DNA of 64,000 bases from JAICMB01 sp035295125 (GTDB lineage: Bacteria > Acidobacteriota > Terriglobia > Bryobacterales > Bryobacteraceae): NCBI GenBank assembly GCA_035295125.1, contig DATGJP010000115.1, positions 62,001 to 126,000 of the forward strand, in the 5' to 3' direction. This document shows, piece after piece, positions 14,954 through 27,566 of this stretch. Under the pieces are notes generated by a model that saw only the letters and a list, made by a program, of their open reading frames with translations, was not told where the DNA came from and did not search any database. Both the position numbers and the translations under genes were made by a program. The first letter of the stretch is position 1. Every line of letters starts with the position of its first letter.

Positions 14954-15558
14954 TCCGGCGGCTCCTCGCAACCGCTGCGCTGGCGCTGGCTTTGTCCTAC
15001 ACGCCCTCGCTGCGTGCCCAGGAGAGCCGCACCGCCGAGGCCGAGAAAACCGAGGGCAACAGCGACCCGTGGCTGCTCTGGAAAATCGCGAACTTCGCCA
15101 TTCTGGTGGGCCTGCTCGGCTACATGATCAAGAAATCGGCGCCGGCATTTTTTCAATCCCGCACCGAACAGATTCAATCCGCCATCGTCGAGGCCGGCAA
15201 AGCCAAGCTTGCCGCTGAAGAGCGTGTCGCCGAAATGGAACGCCGTCTCGCCGGATTGGGTGCCGAGCTCGACAGCATGCGCGCCCGCGCCCGCACAGAA
15301 ATGGCCGCCGAGGGCGAGCGCATCCGCGAAGAGACCGATCGCCATCTGCAGAGCCTTCAGCGCCAGGCCGAGCAGGAAATCGAAAGCATGACCAAGGCAG
15401 CCCGCAAAGAACTCAAGTTGTACTCCGCCGACCTGGCTCTTCGAATGGCCGAGCAGCAGGTCGCCGGCCGCATGACGCCGGAGACCCAGCACGGTCTTAC
15501 GAGAGCGTTCGTCGCCGACCTGCAGGACGGCAAGTCGCATTGGAGCGCGAGTAACTAA
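14950..15558 (+). CDS. atpF: ATP synthase F0 subunit b, with signal peptide
   Basis: 202 residues. The N-terminus MIRRLLATAALALALSYTPS followed by LRAQES looks like a cleavable signal peptide; then a membrane helix (WKIANFAILVGLLGYMIKKSAP, about 43-64) and a long coiled coil. An N-terminal signal peptide on subunit b is a feature of acidobacterial-type operons. Its start overlaps the stop of the b' gene by 4 bases (ATGA), and the next gene's ATG overlaps its stop codon (TAATG). Confidence 0.9.
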   Translation: MIRRLLATAALALALSYTPSLRAQESRTAEAEKTEGNSDPWLLWKIANFAILVGLLGYMIKKSAPAFFQSRTEQIQSAIVEAGKAKLAAEERVAEMERRLAGLGAELDSMRARARTEMAAEGERIREETDRHLQSLQRQAEQEIESMTKAARKELKLYSADLALRMAEQQVAGRMTPETQHGLTRAFVADLQDGKSHWSASN

Positions 15559-16121
15559 TGGCCTCCGCCATCGCTTCCCGTTACGCCCGTCCGCTCGCCG
15601 ATATCGTGATGGAACCGGGTTCTTCCATTCAACCGCCCGACGCGATCGAGCAGTTAAAAACCATCGAGGCGCTTGTGGCCTCGTCGTCTGATTTGCGCCA
15701 CGCGCTCAGCACTCCCGCGGTACGGCCGGCTCACAAACGCGCGGTCGCAGATCGCCTCATCGCCGATCTGGGCATTTCGAGGATCATTCGCAATTTCCTG
15801 TTTGTCATCATCGACCATCGCCGCATGGCGCTTCTGACCGAGATCCGCGAGGCCTTCGAAGCCGAAGTGGACGAGCGCCTCGGATTCCTGCGTGCCGAAG
15901 TGGCATCGGCACAGCCTCTCGACGACAAAGAGAGTGCCGCAATCGAAAACGAGCTTTCACGCCTCACGGGGAAACAGATTCGCGCCCGCTTTCACGTGGA
16001 CCCGAATCTGATTGGCGGCGTAGTGGCTCGTATCGGCTCCACGGTTTACGACGGCTCCATACGGGGCCAACTGGACAATATGCGCCGCCGGTTATCTTAC
16101 CAGGCGGCCTCGGCATCTTAG
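15558..16121 (+). CDS. atpH: ATP synthase F1 subunit delta
   Basis: 187 residues. N-terminal six-helix domain (IASRYARPLADIV, then SDLRHALSTPAV and RPAHKRAVADRL, NFLFVIIDHRRMALL) and a C-terminal part ending RFHVDPNLIGGVVARIGSTV, YDGSIRGQLDNMRRRL, which is the family signature. It links F1 to the peripheral stalk. Co-translated with atpF (overlap of one base). Confidence 0.93.
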   Translation: MASAIASRYARPLADIVMEPGSSIQPPDAIEQLKTIEALVASSSDLRHALSTPAVRPAHKRAVADRLIADLGISRIIRNFLFVIIDHRRMALLTEIREAFEAEVDERLGFLRAEVASAQPLDDKESAAIENELSRLTGKQIRARFHVDPNLIGGVVARIGSTVYDGSIRGQLDNMRRRLSYQAASAS

Positions 16122-16130
16122 GGACTAACT

Positions 16131-17672
<1,542 letters not shown>

Positions 17673-17685
17673 CGGACAACCAGGA

Positions 17686-18549
17686 ATGCCGAGCTTAATT
17701 GACATACGCCGGCGCATCCGGTCGGTCAAGAACACGCAGCAGATCACGAAGGCCATGAAGATGGTCTCCGCCGCGAAGCTCCGCCGCGCGCAGGATCGCG
17801 TGCTGGCGGCGCGGCCCTATTCGCAGATCATGCAGCGCATGCTGGAAAATGTTGCGCTCGCTGCGTCCGAGGACCCGGACATCGCCGACAATCCACTTCT
17901 CATCCGGCGAGAGGAAAAGCGCATTCAACTGCTGGTGATCACGGGCGACCGCGGCCTTGCCGGGGCCTTTAACACCAACGTCATCAAGATCGCGCAGAAG
18001 TTCATCCAGGAGCATGCCGGCGCCCAGGTCGACCTGGAGTTAATCGGCCGTAAGGGCCGCGACTTTTTCCGGAAACGCCACGGCCATATTTCCGGAGAAT
18101 ATGCGACCTTTTTTCAGAAAGCCGTCCGGTATGAAGACGCTTTAGGCGTTGCGCAGAAAGTCACCAAGCGCTACCGCGACGCGGAAGTTGACGCGGTTTA
18201 TATGGTTTTGAATCAATTCAAAACCGTAATGTCGGCCGACCTGAAGTTGACGAAGCTGCTGCCCATCGACCTGCCCAAGGCTACCGAGCGGATCGATTAC
18301 ATCTACGAGCAGTCGCCGGCCGAGTTGTTGAGCGCCCTGCTGCCACGTTACATCGAGGTGCAGATCTACCGCGCCATGCTGGAATCGGGCGCGGCGGAAC
18401 AGGCGGCCCGCATGACCGCCATGGACGCCGCCAGCTCCAACGCGGCCGACGTGATCGAGCGCCTGACCCTCAACATGAACCGCGTGCGGCAGGCTTCCAT
18501 TACCAAGGAAATCATCGAGATTGTGAGCGGCGCGGCCGCTCTGGAGTAA
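17686..18549 (+). CDS. atpG: ATP synthase F1 subunit gamma
   Basis: 287 residues, rotor shaft. N-terminal helix MPSLIDIRRRIRSVKNTQQI and KAMKMVSAAKLRRAQ, the middle Rossmann-like domain (LLVITGDRGLAGAFNTNVI), and the C-terminal helix pair with ASSNAADVIERLTLNMN...RQASITKEIIEI. All typical. Lies between alpha and beta. Confidence 0.96.
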   Translation: MPSLIDIRRRIRSVKNTQQITKAMKMVSAAKLRRAQDRVLAARPYSQIMQRMLENVALAASEDPDIADNPLLIRREEKRIQLLVITGDRGLAGAFNTNVIKIAQKFIQEHAGAQVDLELIGRKGRDFFRKRHGHISGEYATFFQKAVRYEDALGVAQKVTKRYRDAEVDAVYMVLNQFKTVMSADLKLTKLLPIDLPKATERIDYIYEQSPAELLSALLPRYIEVQIYRAMLESGAAEQAARMTAMDAASSNAADVIERLTLNMNRVRQASITKEIIEIVSGAAALE

Positions 18550-18552
18550 AAC

Positions 18553-20004
<1,452 letters not shown>

Positions 20005-20007
20005 TCG

Positions 20008-20430
20008 ATGGCCGACTCTTTTGAGATCGAAATCGCGACTCCGGATCGCCTGCTCGTAAGAGACAAGGCGATTCGGGCGCAAATCCCCGGCCGGGCCGGC
20101 TATCTCGGCGTGCTACCGGACCACGCGCCGCTGCTGTCGGAGTTGGGGATTGGAGCGCTCACCTACACCACGCCAGGCGACCACCGCTTTAGCTTGGCTA
20201 TAAAGCATGGTTTCGTCGAAATTCTGGATAATCATGTGAGAGTGCTCGCTGACGATGCGGAGCGAGGCAACGAAATTGACGTGACTAAGGCCGAAAAAGA
20301 CCTGAAGCACGCGCAGGATGCAATAATCAATCCGAATGTGGGGCTGGATATCGCCTCGGCGCTAATCGCGATGCGGCATGCGCAAGCCAAGATCGACGCC
20401 GCCCGCAAGGCCCTGCAAAAAGAAGAGTAG
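20008..20430 (+). CDS. atpC: ATP synthase F1 subunit epsilon
   Basis: 140 residues: N-terminal beta-sandwich (FEIEIATPDRLLVRDKAIRAQIPGR, GYLGVLPDHAPLLSELG) and a C-terminal two-helix domain (KAEKDLKHAQDA, ALIAMRHAQAKIDAA) that can brake rotation. 3 bases after atpD; last gene of the operon. Subunits a and c are not in the operon and must be elsewhere. Confidence 0.94.
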   Translation: MADSFEIEIATPDRLLVRDKAIRAQIPGRAGYLGVLPDHAPLLSELGIGALTYTTPGDHRFSLAIKHGFVEILDNHVRVLADDAERGNEIDVTKAEKDLKHAQDAIINPNVGLDIASALIAMRHAQAKIDAARKALQKEE

Positions 20431-20715
20431 GGATCAAACCTGGCCGGTGACCTCTGTGGAGGAGTGGAGCAGGGATTTCGCCTGCCTTGGGAAGCGAAGA
20501 CCAATCCAGAGGTCAGGCTCAGCGGTGATCACGGCTACGGCCAAATCCGAGTACATGATCTTACAGCTCGCCGACCGTTTAAGTCAGATAGTTGCGAACG
20601 AGAGCTTAACCGTGGAGATTCCTTCGGCAGCGTAACGGCGAACTGCGGCGAGCACACCTTGGTCTACGCTAAGCGTATTCTTCACTTACACAGTATCTGT
20701 GTGTAACTGCATCCA
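20431..20715. other. Gap after atpC, no supported gene
   Basis: 285 bases between the atpC stop and the stop of the minus-strand roadblock gene, with only short unconvincing open frames. I see no perfect terminator with a T run. The end of the ATP synthase transcript should lie here. Confidence 0.4.
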
Positions 20716-21081
20716 CTAAACCAGGTCGCCAATCTCCTTCGCCGTGTTGCGCGCTTCCAGGTGAATCAAACCGGCGTTCGATCCCATCGGACCCATGACG
20801 GCCAGAACGGCCTTCTGACCGGCGGAGTAGATAAACAGAACTCCGTCATCTCCCCGGATACTGACTTCCGACAGCGAGCCTGTTGCCAGGCTGTCGCTGA
20901 TCCGTCGGCCCAGACTTGACGCGGCGGCTGCCATGGCTGCGATGCGGTTGGGGTCGGTGCCGTTCGACAACGAGTGCGCCACCGGAAGACCTTCGTTTGA
21001 TGCCAGCAGGACGCCCCGCAATTCGGGAATAGCATTGCGGAGGCCTTCAATTTGCGCTTTCAGTGCTTCATGTTTTGCCAT
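20716..21081 (-). CDS. Roadblock/LC7 domain protein
   Basis: 121 residues from ATG 21081, placed by AGGAGAAAT before it; the longer upstream frame lacks support. The sequence has the roadblock pattern: AIPELRGVLLASNEGLPVAHS, DPNRIAAMAAAASSLGRRI, VSIRGDDGVLFIYSAG, KAVLAVMGP and AGLIHLEARNTAKEI. These small dimers act as partners of small GTPases such as MglA (MglB-like) in polarity and motility, or in other signalling. No MglA is adjacent. Solitary gene. Confidence 0.85.
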   Translation of the reverse strand: MAKHEALKAQIEGLRNAIPELRGVLLASNEGLPVAHSLSNGTDPNRIAAMAAAASSLGRRISDSLATGSLSEVSIRGDDGVLFIYSAGQKAVLAVMGPMGSNAGLIHLEARNTAKEIGDLV

Positions 21082-21378
21082 ATTTCTCCTGACCGGCGAC
21101 AACTCCGGGAGCATTCCCTGCACCCCGAGTCGGTTTCCTGTCGCTAGTATGATCGTCTGAGAACGCGGCAACTTTAGCAGCCACTCTCACAAAGTTTACC
21201 CGACGCTCGCAAGAATCAAGAATTAAGAGACTTAGGCCGCCTTACCCACTCCCCGCACGATCACGGGCCTAGTGGATTCCGCCTACGGGCTAGCACTGAA
21301 AAAGTACTGCCTTCGGGAAATCAAAATAAATAGAGCTAGAACCCTCCACAACTCGTACTAAAGATCCGATTACTGAGT
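21082..21378. other. Gap between roadblock gene and zinc-ribbon gene
   Basis: 297 bases, probably two divergent promoters (roadblock to the left, zinc-ribbon protein to the right). I see no riboswitch, RNA gene or clear repeat. Confidence 0.4.
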
Positions 21379-22680
21379 ATGCAGTGTCTGTACTGTGGCA
21401 AGCACCTCCCCTTGCTCAAGAAGCTCACCGGCGGGGGAGAGTTCTGCTCGGACGCGCATAAAGAGAAGTATCACGAAGAATATAACCGTCTCGCCTTGAC
21501 ACGGTTATTACAGGCGCAATCGCGTCCGGAAGACATCAAAATCGATCCCAAACGGCATGGTCGTGCGGGTCTTGAAGAACAGGAACCAGCGCCGGCGCCG
21601 GTCGCAAAATCAACAGTCGAACGCACAACCGAGCCCGCACCCGTTGTTGTCGCTCATGCGGAGCCTGAGCCAGCGAAGCCTAAGGAGGTCCGCGAGCCTG
21701 CCGCGCGCCCCACCGCTACTCGCTCCACAAGGGTGCAAGCCGAAGAAGCCGTCGCTCCGGTCCATGCCGCTGGATTCCTCCCCGAAGGAAATAACCTCCT
21801 TCCCGTCGAATCGCATTCGTCAGGACGAGAACTGGAATCTGAATTCATTCCACCGGGAAGCGATACGCTACCTTGCCTGCCCACTCCGCCGGACTACAGC
21901 ATTGCCGCCGGAGCACTGGCCACCGGCAATCCGGCACGACTCGGGCCGCCGCCGGAACCCCGCTCCTTCCAGGTCCGCCCAAAGGGCTGCGAACCGCAGG
22001 CAAAAGAATTTGAGCCTCCGCAGGTTGAAATCGCCGCCGCGCAGGGACGTCCCACGGTCGCGCCCCTCGAGGCACAGCCCGCTTTCGTTATTCCTGTTCA
22101 GCCCTGGCATTCCAAGAACGTCGAGCGGCTCGAAATACATCCTCCCGTGTCGTTCGAGCCGTTGCCCTCCGAACCTCGCGCCATGACGAGCGACCTGGTT
22201 CCGTTCGCTGAACCGCAAATCGACGCCGCGTCGCCAGAGGCTGTCATCGAAATAATCCCGGTGCTCCACACGAACGGAACAGGCGTGAACGGCGCCGGCC
22301 GCAACGGTGCGGGTTCATATCACGTTGAGGAAACTCACGCCCCGAAAATTCAAGCCGAGATTGAGGAACCATATGACTCAGCGCCCGTTCATGCGGCGCT
22401 GAAACTGATTCGAATTTCGCCCAAGCGTCTCGATTTGCCGGCCATCGCGACAGGCACAACCAACCTGCTGATGGTCGCAAATGCACGGCTGCCGAAACAG
22501 AGCATTTTGCCTTTACGCCCCAAAATGGCTATGGGAACGGTGCCGATTGCACGTCACGACCGCCGCCAAACGAAAGCAGAGGCGGCAGAGGGAGCTGTCG
22601 GCGTGTGGACACCGGAATTCACGGCCGTCGAGACGGGTGGGTTATTACGCAAATTAGGAGGTCTGTTGCGAAAGCGGTAG
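21379..22680 (+). CDS. Zinc-ribbon protein with long disordered middle
   Basis: 433 residues. The N-terminus MQCLYCGKHLPLL with CSDAHKEKYH about 20 residues later looks like a C2-CH zinc ribbon. The segment 60-330 is rich in Pro, Ala and Glu and looks disordered. A short C-terminal block ends in LLRKLGGLLRKR, a basic tail. No signal peptide. I do not recognise a function. It is followed after 24 bases by a TPR gene with a GTG start, so both may form one operon. Confidence 0.7.
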   Translation: MQCLYCGKHLPLLKKLTGGGEFCSDAHKEKYHEEYNRLALTRLLQAQSRPEDIKIDPKRHGRAGLEEQEPAPAPVAKSTVERTTEPAPVVVAHAEPEPAKPKEVREPAARPTATRSTRVQAEEAVAPVHAAGFLPEGNNLLPVESHSSGRELESEFIPPGSDTLPCLPTPPDYSIAAGALATGNPARLGPPPEPRSFQVRPKGCEPQAKEFEPPQVEIAAAQGRPTVAPLEAQPAFVIPVQPWHSKNVERLEIHPPVSFEPLPSEPRAMTSDLVPFAEPQIDAASPEAVIEIIPVLHTNGTGVNGAGRNGAGSYHVEETHAPKIQAEIEEPYDSAPVHAALKLIRISPKRLDLPAIATGTTNLLMVANARLPKQSILPLRPKMAMGTVPIARHDRRQTKAEAAEGAVGVWTPEFTAVETGGLLRKLGGLLRKR

Positions 22681-22704
22681 ACCTTCAACAGAGCGGAGCT
22701 AAGT

Positions 22705-24393
22705 GTGGCTGATTTAGATCGAACTGTAACCTTAGAGTTGAGCGACCGTTGGTTGTGGATCGTCGACGACCAACTGGTGCACGGGCCCATCAGCGCGGAC
22801 GCGCTGAACCTGAACGATGAAAAACGCGTCGTCGAAATGCCGGCGCTGGCCAGAGCCCTCGCCCTGAACACCGAAGGCAAGACGGTAAAAGCCCTCGAAG
22901 AAGTCGAGGCAGCCGTCGAAGCCGACCCGAAGTCACCGGAACTGCAATGGGCCAAAGGTCAATTGGAATTCGAGCTGGCGCGCTACGACAACGCGCTCAA
23001 AAGCTACGAGGAACTCCTTGACCTGCGTCCCGGCGATAAGGCCGTGGTCTTCAATCAGGCTGTCTGCCTGGAGCGCCTTGCGCGCTATGAGGACGCAGCG
23101 GACAGGTTCCGGCGCGTCATAAAGGTCGACGCCGCCTTCGCACCCGCTCATTTGGGCCTCGCCGTGAGCCTCCTGAACCTGGGCCGGCCCGCTGATGCAA
23201 TCGAAGAATACGACACGTTCCTGCACACAAATCCGGATCACGACCGTGCGCTGCTCGGCAAAGCCACGGCTTTACAATTGCTCTCGCAACTCGACGACGC
23301 CTGGGCCATCTACCGCGTTCTCGTTCGCCGCATGCCCGGCGACGTGGACCTGCTGACGAATATCATCGCCATTGCCATCGCCCGGCACGATGAAGACGCT
23401 CTCCTGGAACATGCCGAGGCGCTCCTCAAAGTGAAGCCGGATTCCCGGGTCGCACTCGAAGCGCTGATGACCGCCGCCCTTTGGCGCGACGACTTTGAGG
23501 TCGCCGCCGAATGTGGCCAACAGTGCGTCAAAGTCGCTTCCGATTCCTACGAGGCGCACTTCAATCTCGCCCTGGCGCTGCACAAAACCGGCCGCGTGCA
23601 GGAAGCCGCCCAAGCCTACCAACAGGCCATCAAACTGCGCTCCGACGGGCTGGAGGCGTATGAGAACCTCGCCGTCATCCTGCAGGAGACCGGCGACCTC
23701 GAACGCGCGCGCATTCTCCACGAACGCGTCCTCGATCTGAATCCCGCACATACCGGAACACTCTGGAATCTCGCGGTTCTGAACGAGCGTGAAGGCCATA
23801 GGGACGAAGCCGAACGTTACTACACGTACCTGGTAACCCAGAAACCCGATTCGAATGACGCCTGGTCGCGGCTGGGCTGTCTCCGGCTGGAAAAAGGCGA
23901 TTACCCTGGTGCAATCGAGGCTCTGGAAAAAACTGCGACCCAGGCCAATGCCCCGGTCGAAACCCAACTGAACCTGGCTTTGGCCTTATGGCGCTCGGGC
24001 AAACCGGACGATGCCCGCAACGCTTTCGCCAAACTGCTGAAAGAACAACCCAATTCGGCCGACGTCGTTCGCGCCTTTGCGGCCCTCGAGACCGAACAAG
24101 GCGAGTATCTCACCGCTCTGGAGCTCGAATCCAAGCTTCAGCAACTCGGCGACCCCGTCCCCGACCTGGCCTACAATATCGGCATCCTGTTGCAGAATGT
24201 TGACCTGCACGAAGATGCCGTGGAGGCATTCCGTCGCGCCGTAAGCCAGAAGAAGAATTTTGCGGAAGCCCTGGTGAACATGGGACACTCGCTCAAGGCC
24301 CTGGGAAAAGAATTAGAAGCCCGCGAGTGCTGGTGCGATGCCGTTAAGGCCAAGCCGGACCTGGCAGCGGCCTACTTCGCACCCACTGCCTGA
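22705..24393 (+). CDS. TPR-repeat protein
   Basis: 562 residues from GTG 22705 (GGAGCTAA before it). About 14 tetratricopeptide repeats cover nearly all of it, for example PELQWAKGQLEFELARYDNALKSY and NLALALHKTGRVQEAAQAYQ; the consensus small residues at positions 8, 20 and 27 recur. TPR arrays bind other proteins. No signal peptide, so cytosolic. Follows the zinc-ribbon gene and probably shares its operon. No specific role is visible. Confidence 0.85.
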   Translation: MADLDRTVTLELSDRWLWIVDDQLVHGPISADALNLNDEKRVVEMPALARALALNTEGKTVKALEEVEAAVEADPKSPELQWAKGQLEFELARYDNALKSYEELLDLRPGDKAVVFNQAVCLERLARYEDAADRFRRVIKVDAAFAPAHLGLAVSLLNLGRPADAIEEYDTFLHTNPDHDRALLGKATALQLLSQLDDAWAIYRVLVRRMPGDVDLLTNIIAIAIARHDEDALLEHAEALLKVKPDSRVALEALMTAALWRDDFEVAAECGQQCVKVASDSYEAHFNLALALHKTGRVQEAAQAYQQAIKLRSDGLEAYENLAVILQETGDLERARILHERVLDLNPAHTGTLWNLAVLNEREGHRDEAERYYTYLVTQKPDSNDAWSRLGCLRLEKGDYPGAIEALEKTATQANAPVETQLNLALALWRSGKPDDARNAFAKLLKEQPNSADVVRAFAALETEQGEYLTALELESKLQQLGDPVPDLAYNIGILLQNVDLHEDAVEAFRRAVSQKKNFAEALVNMGHSLKALGKELEARECWCDAVKAKPDLAAAYFAPTA

Positions 24394-24490
24394 TCAGGCA
24401 CCGATCCGCAATACCGGAACAATCAACCCGCCCATTGTAGCGATGCTCATGCCCCGCTGCCAGATCACTAGGCCGCACATTTTCCGAACT

Positions 24491-24510
24491 ATACTATTTG
24501 CAAAATAGGT
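24491..24510. promoter_or_regulatory. Palindrome ahead of padR, possible PadR operator
   Basis: TACTATTTGCAAAATAGGTA is a near-perfect inverted repeat (one mismatch pair at each arm) centred about 30 bases before the padR start. PadR proteins commonly bind palindromes of about this length at their own promoter. It could also overlap promoter elements. Inference from position and symmetry. Confidence 0.55.
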
Positions 24511-24531
24511 ATTCAATGATAAGCTATTGCC

Positions 24532-24885
24532 ATGGCCAAAGACCCGAACAGGCGGGATCTCTTTTCCGGGGCTCTCGAACTCATGATTCTGCACACGCTG
24601 CGCCTGAAGCCAATGCACGGCTATGGGCTCGCAAAGCACATCAAGCATGCTTCTGACGACCTGCTCCAGGTGGAGGAGGGTTCCCTTTATCCCGCCCTGC
24701 AGCGGCTTCTTCGAGAGGGCTTGCTAGACTCGGAGCCCGGAATCTCGGCAAAGGGACGCCCCACACGGATTTATAGGCTGACCGATTCAGGGCTTCGGCA
24801 TTTGGAACGCGAGGTGAGCAGTTTTGAGACAATGTTCACCGGCATCACACGCGTGCTCGCGGCTGCCAGGCCGCAGGAGGGCTAA
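24532..24885 (+). CDS. PadR-family transcriptional regulator
   Basis: 117 residues, winged-helix DNA-binding repressor: GALELMILHTLRLKPMHGYGLA, the recognition helix region EGSLYPALQRLLREG, and the wing GRPTRIYRLTDSGL. The subfamily with an acidobacterial permease immediately downstream is very common. The permease gene starts one base after this stop (TAAAATG). Likely autoregulated through the palindrome upstream. Effector unknown. Confidence 0.92.
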   Translation: MAKDPNRRDLFSGALELMILHTLRLKPMHGYGLAKHIKHASDDLLQVEEGSLYPALQRLLREGLLDSEPGISAKGRPTRIYRLTDSGLRHLEREVSSFETMFTGITRVLAAARPQEG

Positions 24886-24886
24886 A

Positions 24887-27535
24887 ATGGCCTTTTTCTC
24901 ACGGCTGTTCTCACGCCGCAGGCGCTACGACGATCTTGCGGTCTCGATTCGCGAGCACCTGGCGGAGCGTGCCGACGAACTGATGGCCGACGGCATGTCG
25001 AGGGCGGAGGCTGAACAAACCGCGCGGCGCGAGTTCGGCAACGTAGGCCTGATCGAAGAGCGCAGCCGGGAGGCCTGGCAGTGGCCAACCCTGGAAAGCA
25101 TGCTCGCCGATGTGAGGTTCGCTCTTCGGCAGTTGGCTAAGTCGCCTGGGTTCACCGCGACGGCGGCCACGACACTGGCTTTGGGAATTGCCGTCAACGC
25201 GACGATGTTCAGCATGGTGAGCGCATTCCTCATGCCGCGCCTTCCGGGCCGTGATCCACAGAGAATCGTGGTGGTTTCGTCCGTCAATCCAGACGCCGGC
25301 TTCCAGGCGGATCTGAATCCCGCATCTGCGGCCAACTACAGGGACTGGAAGGCGGATACCCAGACCTTCTCGGAAATGGCGGCCGCGGACGAATATCGCA
25401 CCGGCAGCCTGTCAGGAGCGGGCGAACAGCCGGAGGCGATCACGGTTTCCGCTATCTCCGCAAACTACTTCTCGGTCTTTGGAGTTGCGCCGCAACTCGG
25501 CCGCGCTTTCGCTCCCGGCGAAGATGAACCCGGGCACGATCATGTGGTCATCCTTAGTCATAGCCTCTGGGAGCGGAGGTTCGGTGCCGATGCATCGGTG
25601 ATTGGCCGGACAGTAGGGATCAACCGGGAAGACTACGTCGTGATTGGCGTGATGCCGGCGGATTTCCGCCTTCTGGGATTCACGCCGCAACTTTGGACTC
25701 CGCTGGCTCTGACGGCCGCTGATGGCGCGCCGGACGCGCGCAACAGACGATACCTGTACCTCTTTGCGCGACTTGCCCCCAACGTGACTCTCAGCGACGC
25801 TCGCGCCCGGATTCAAGTTGCAGCGAAACGGGCGCAGCAGGACTTTCCCCTCAATGAAAAACGTTGGGGCGCTTCGGTGCGGGTGCTCGACGACTTTTTG
25901 ATCGCGAACTTCGGAATTAGACCGGCACTCGCAGTGATTATGACCGTCGTAGGCTTTGTATTGCTCATCGCATGCGTGAACGTTGCCGGACTATTGTTCA
26001 CGCGCTCCGTGGGCCGCCAAAAGGAACTGGCGATCCGCCTAAGCCTGGGAGCCGGCCGCGTGCGCATCGTACGGCAGCTTCTGACCGAAGGACTCGTCAT
26101 CGCGCTTATGGGCGGAGCTGTCGGCCTGATCCTCGCGTCTTTTGGAATTCGTGTGGTTCGTGCTGCCCTGGGCTTCAACGAGGTCATCAGCGCAGTGCCC
26201 GTCAGCCTCGACAGGAATGTCCTGCTCTACGCCGCGATTATTTCGATTGCTTCTGCTGTGCTCTCGAGCCTGGCGCCGGCATTGAAAGCCTCGCGCTCAG
26301 GGGTCCATGCGGACTTGAAGAGCGAGTCCCGCGGCTCCTCGGCAGGCCGGTCTCACAGCAGGATGCGCACAGTACTTGTGGGTGGAGAAATTGCATTGGC
26401 CTTGTTCCTGCTAATCGGCAGCGCATTACTCATTCGTGGAGTATATCTGCTCGATCACCAGAAGCTGGGGTTCAATCGCGATCACCTTTTGACCGCGGGT
26501 CTCAGGCTCGATAAGGCGCACTACTCCGACTCGACCCAAAGGAACCAGTTCGTTCGCAGCCTGCTGAGCCATCTGAAGGAGACACCTGGAGTCGAAGATG
26601 CCGCCGTGACATCCGTTCTTCCTGCTGCTGGACCGGGGAGCGTTCCCATCCAGATCAAGGGAAAACCTGAAGAGCGCACCGGCGAGCATCGCAGTGCGGA
26701 CGATGTGGTGGTGACGCCCGAGTACTTCAATATCATCGCGTTGCCGATTCTACGCGGCCGCGGGTTCACAGCTTCCGATCAGGCCGGGACACCCCGGGTT
26801 GTCGTCGTCAGCCAGGAATTCGCGCGCAAGCATCTTGCCGGAGAAGATGCGCTTGGTAAACAGGTGCTACTTGAAACCCAGGGGGGCCCTGCGGAATGGT
26901 GTCAAATCATCGGCATTACTGCCGATGTGAAGAGCTTTTCGGAGGACCAACGCGTCGATCCGGAAATCTACGAGGATTTCGAACAACGGCCTGTAGATTC
27001 CTTCTCCGTGATGCTGCGATCAAAGGTGGAACCGACTAGCCTGTCGTCTGCGCTGCGATCCAGTGTTGCCCGGCTCGACGCGGATCTACCCCTGCTGCGG
27101 GTGATGAGCATGGAGGGCGTCCTCGAGGCCCAACGAAATGGAAACCCACTGTTCGAGCGTCTCCTCGCGACGTTCGCCATGCTTGCCCTGATTCTTGCAA
27201 CCATCGGGATCTATGGGTTGATTGCATACTCGGTGGGCCAGCGATCGCAAGAAATAGGAATCCGCATGGCGCTCGGGGCCAAGTCTTCCGACGTCTCCCG
27301 GATGATTTTGCGCGAAGGCTTGAAAGTAGCAGGGATCGGCTCCGCGGTCGGCTTTGTGATGGCGATTCCTCTTCCGAAGCTTTTCGATTCGATTTTTAGC
27401 GGCTTGCTCTTTGGCGCGCCGGAGGTTTATGCAATCGTTGTGGTAACGATGCTGCTCGTCGCGCTTGCGGCGACGCTGGGGCCCGCGCAGCGCGCCACGC
27501 GAGTCAATTTGTCGGCGGCGTTGCGAAACGAATAG
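24887..27535 (+). CDS. PadR-linked ABC-type permease (MacB/FtsX core, ADOP type)
   Basis: 882 residues from ATG 24887. It has an N-terminal region (about 1-75) with EHLAERADELMADGMSRAEAEQTARREFG that is typical of acidobacterial duplicated orphan permeases, then two MacB-PCD/FtsX modules: helix 1 at about 85-105, a large periplasmic domain, three helices to about 450, then a second periplasmic domain and three helices at the C-terminus (GQRSQEIGIRMALGAKSSDVSR). No ATPase is fused or adjacent, so the partner is unknown. Function in efflux or envelope stress is inferred. Confidence 0.9.
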   Translation: MAFFSRLFSRRRRYDDLAVSIREHLAERADELMADGMSRAEAEQTARREFGNVGLIEERSREAWQWPTLESMLADVRFALRQLAKSPGFTATAATTLALGIAVNATMFSMVSAFLMPRLPGRDPQRIVVVSSVNPDAGFQADLNPASAANYRDWKADTQTFSEMAAADEYRTGSLSGAGEQPEAITVSAISANYFSVFGVAPQLGRAFAPGEDEPGHDHVVILSHSLWERRFGADASVIGRTVGINREDYVVIGVMPADFRLLGFTPQLWTPLALTAADGAPDARNRRYLYLFARLAPNVTLSDARARIQVAAKRAQQDFPLNEKRWGASVRVLDDFLIANFGIRPALAVIMTVVGFVLLIACVNVAGLLFTRSVGRQKELAIRLSLGAGRVRIVRQLLTEGLVIALMGGAVGLILASFGIRVVRAALGFNEVISAVPVSLDRNVLLYAAIISIASAVLSSLAPALKASRSGVHADLKSESRGSSAGRSHSRMRTVLVGGEIALALFLLIGSALLIRGVYLLDHQKLGFNRDHLLTAGLRLDKAHYSDSTQRNQFVRSLLSHLKETPGVEDAAVTSVLPAAGPGSVPIQIKGKPEERTGEHRSADDVVVTPEYFNIIALPILRGRGFTASDQAGTPRVVVVSQEFARKHLAGEDALGKQVLLETQGGPAEWCQIIGITADVKSFSEDQRVDPEIYEDFEQRPVDSFSVMLRSKVEPTSLSSALRSSVARLDADLPLLRVMSMEGVLEAQRNGNPLFERLLATFAMLALILATIGIYGLIAYSVGQRSQEIGIRMALGAKSSDVSRMILREGLKVAGIGSAVGFVMAIPLPKLFDSIFSGLLFGAPEVYAIVVVTMLLVALAATLGPAQRATRVNLSAALRNE

Positions 27536-27566
27536 CACCACATCCGGTCGCTACGGAGTTATTGAA

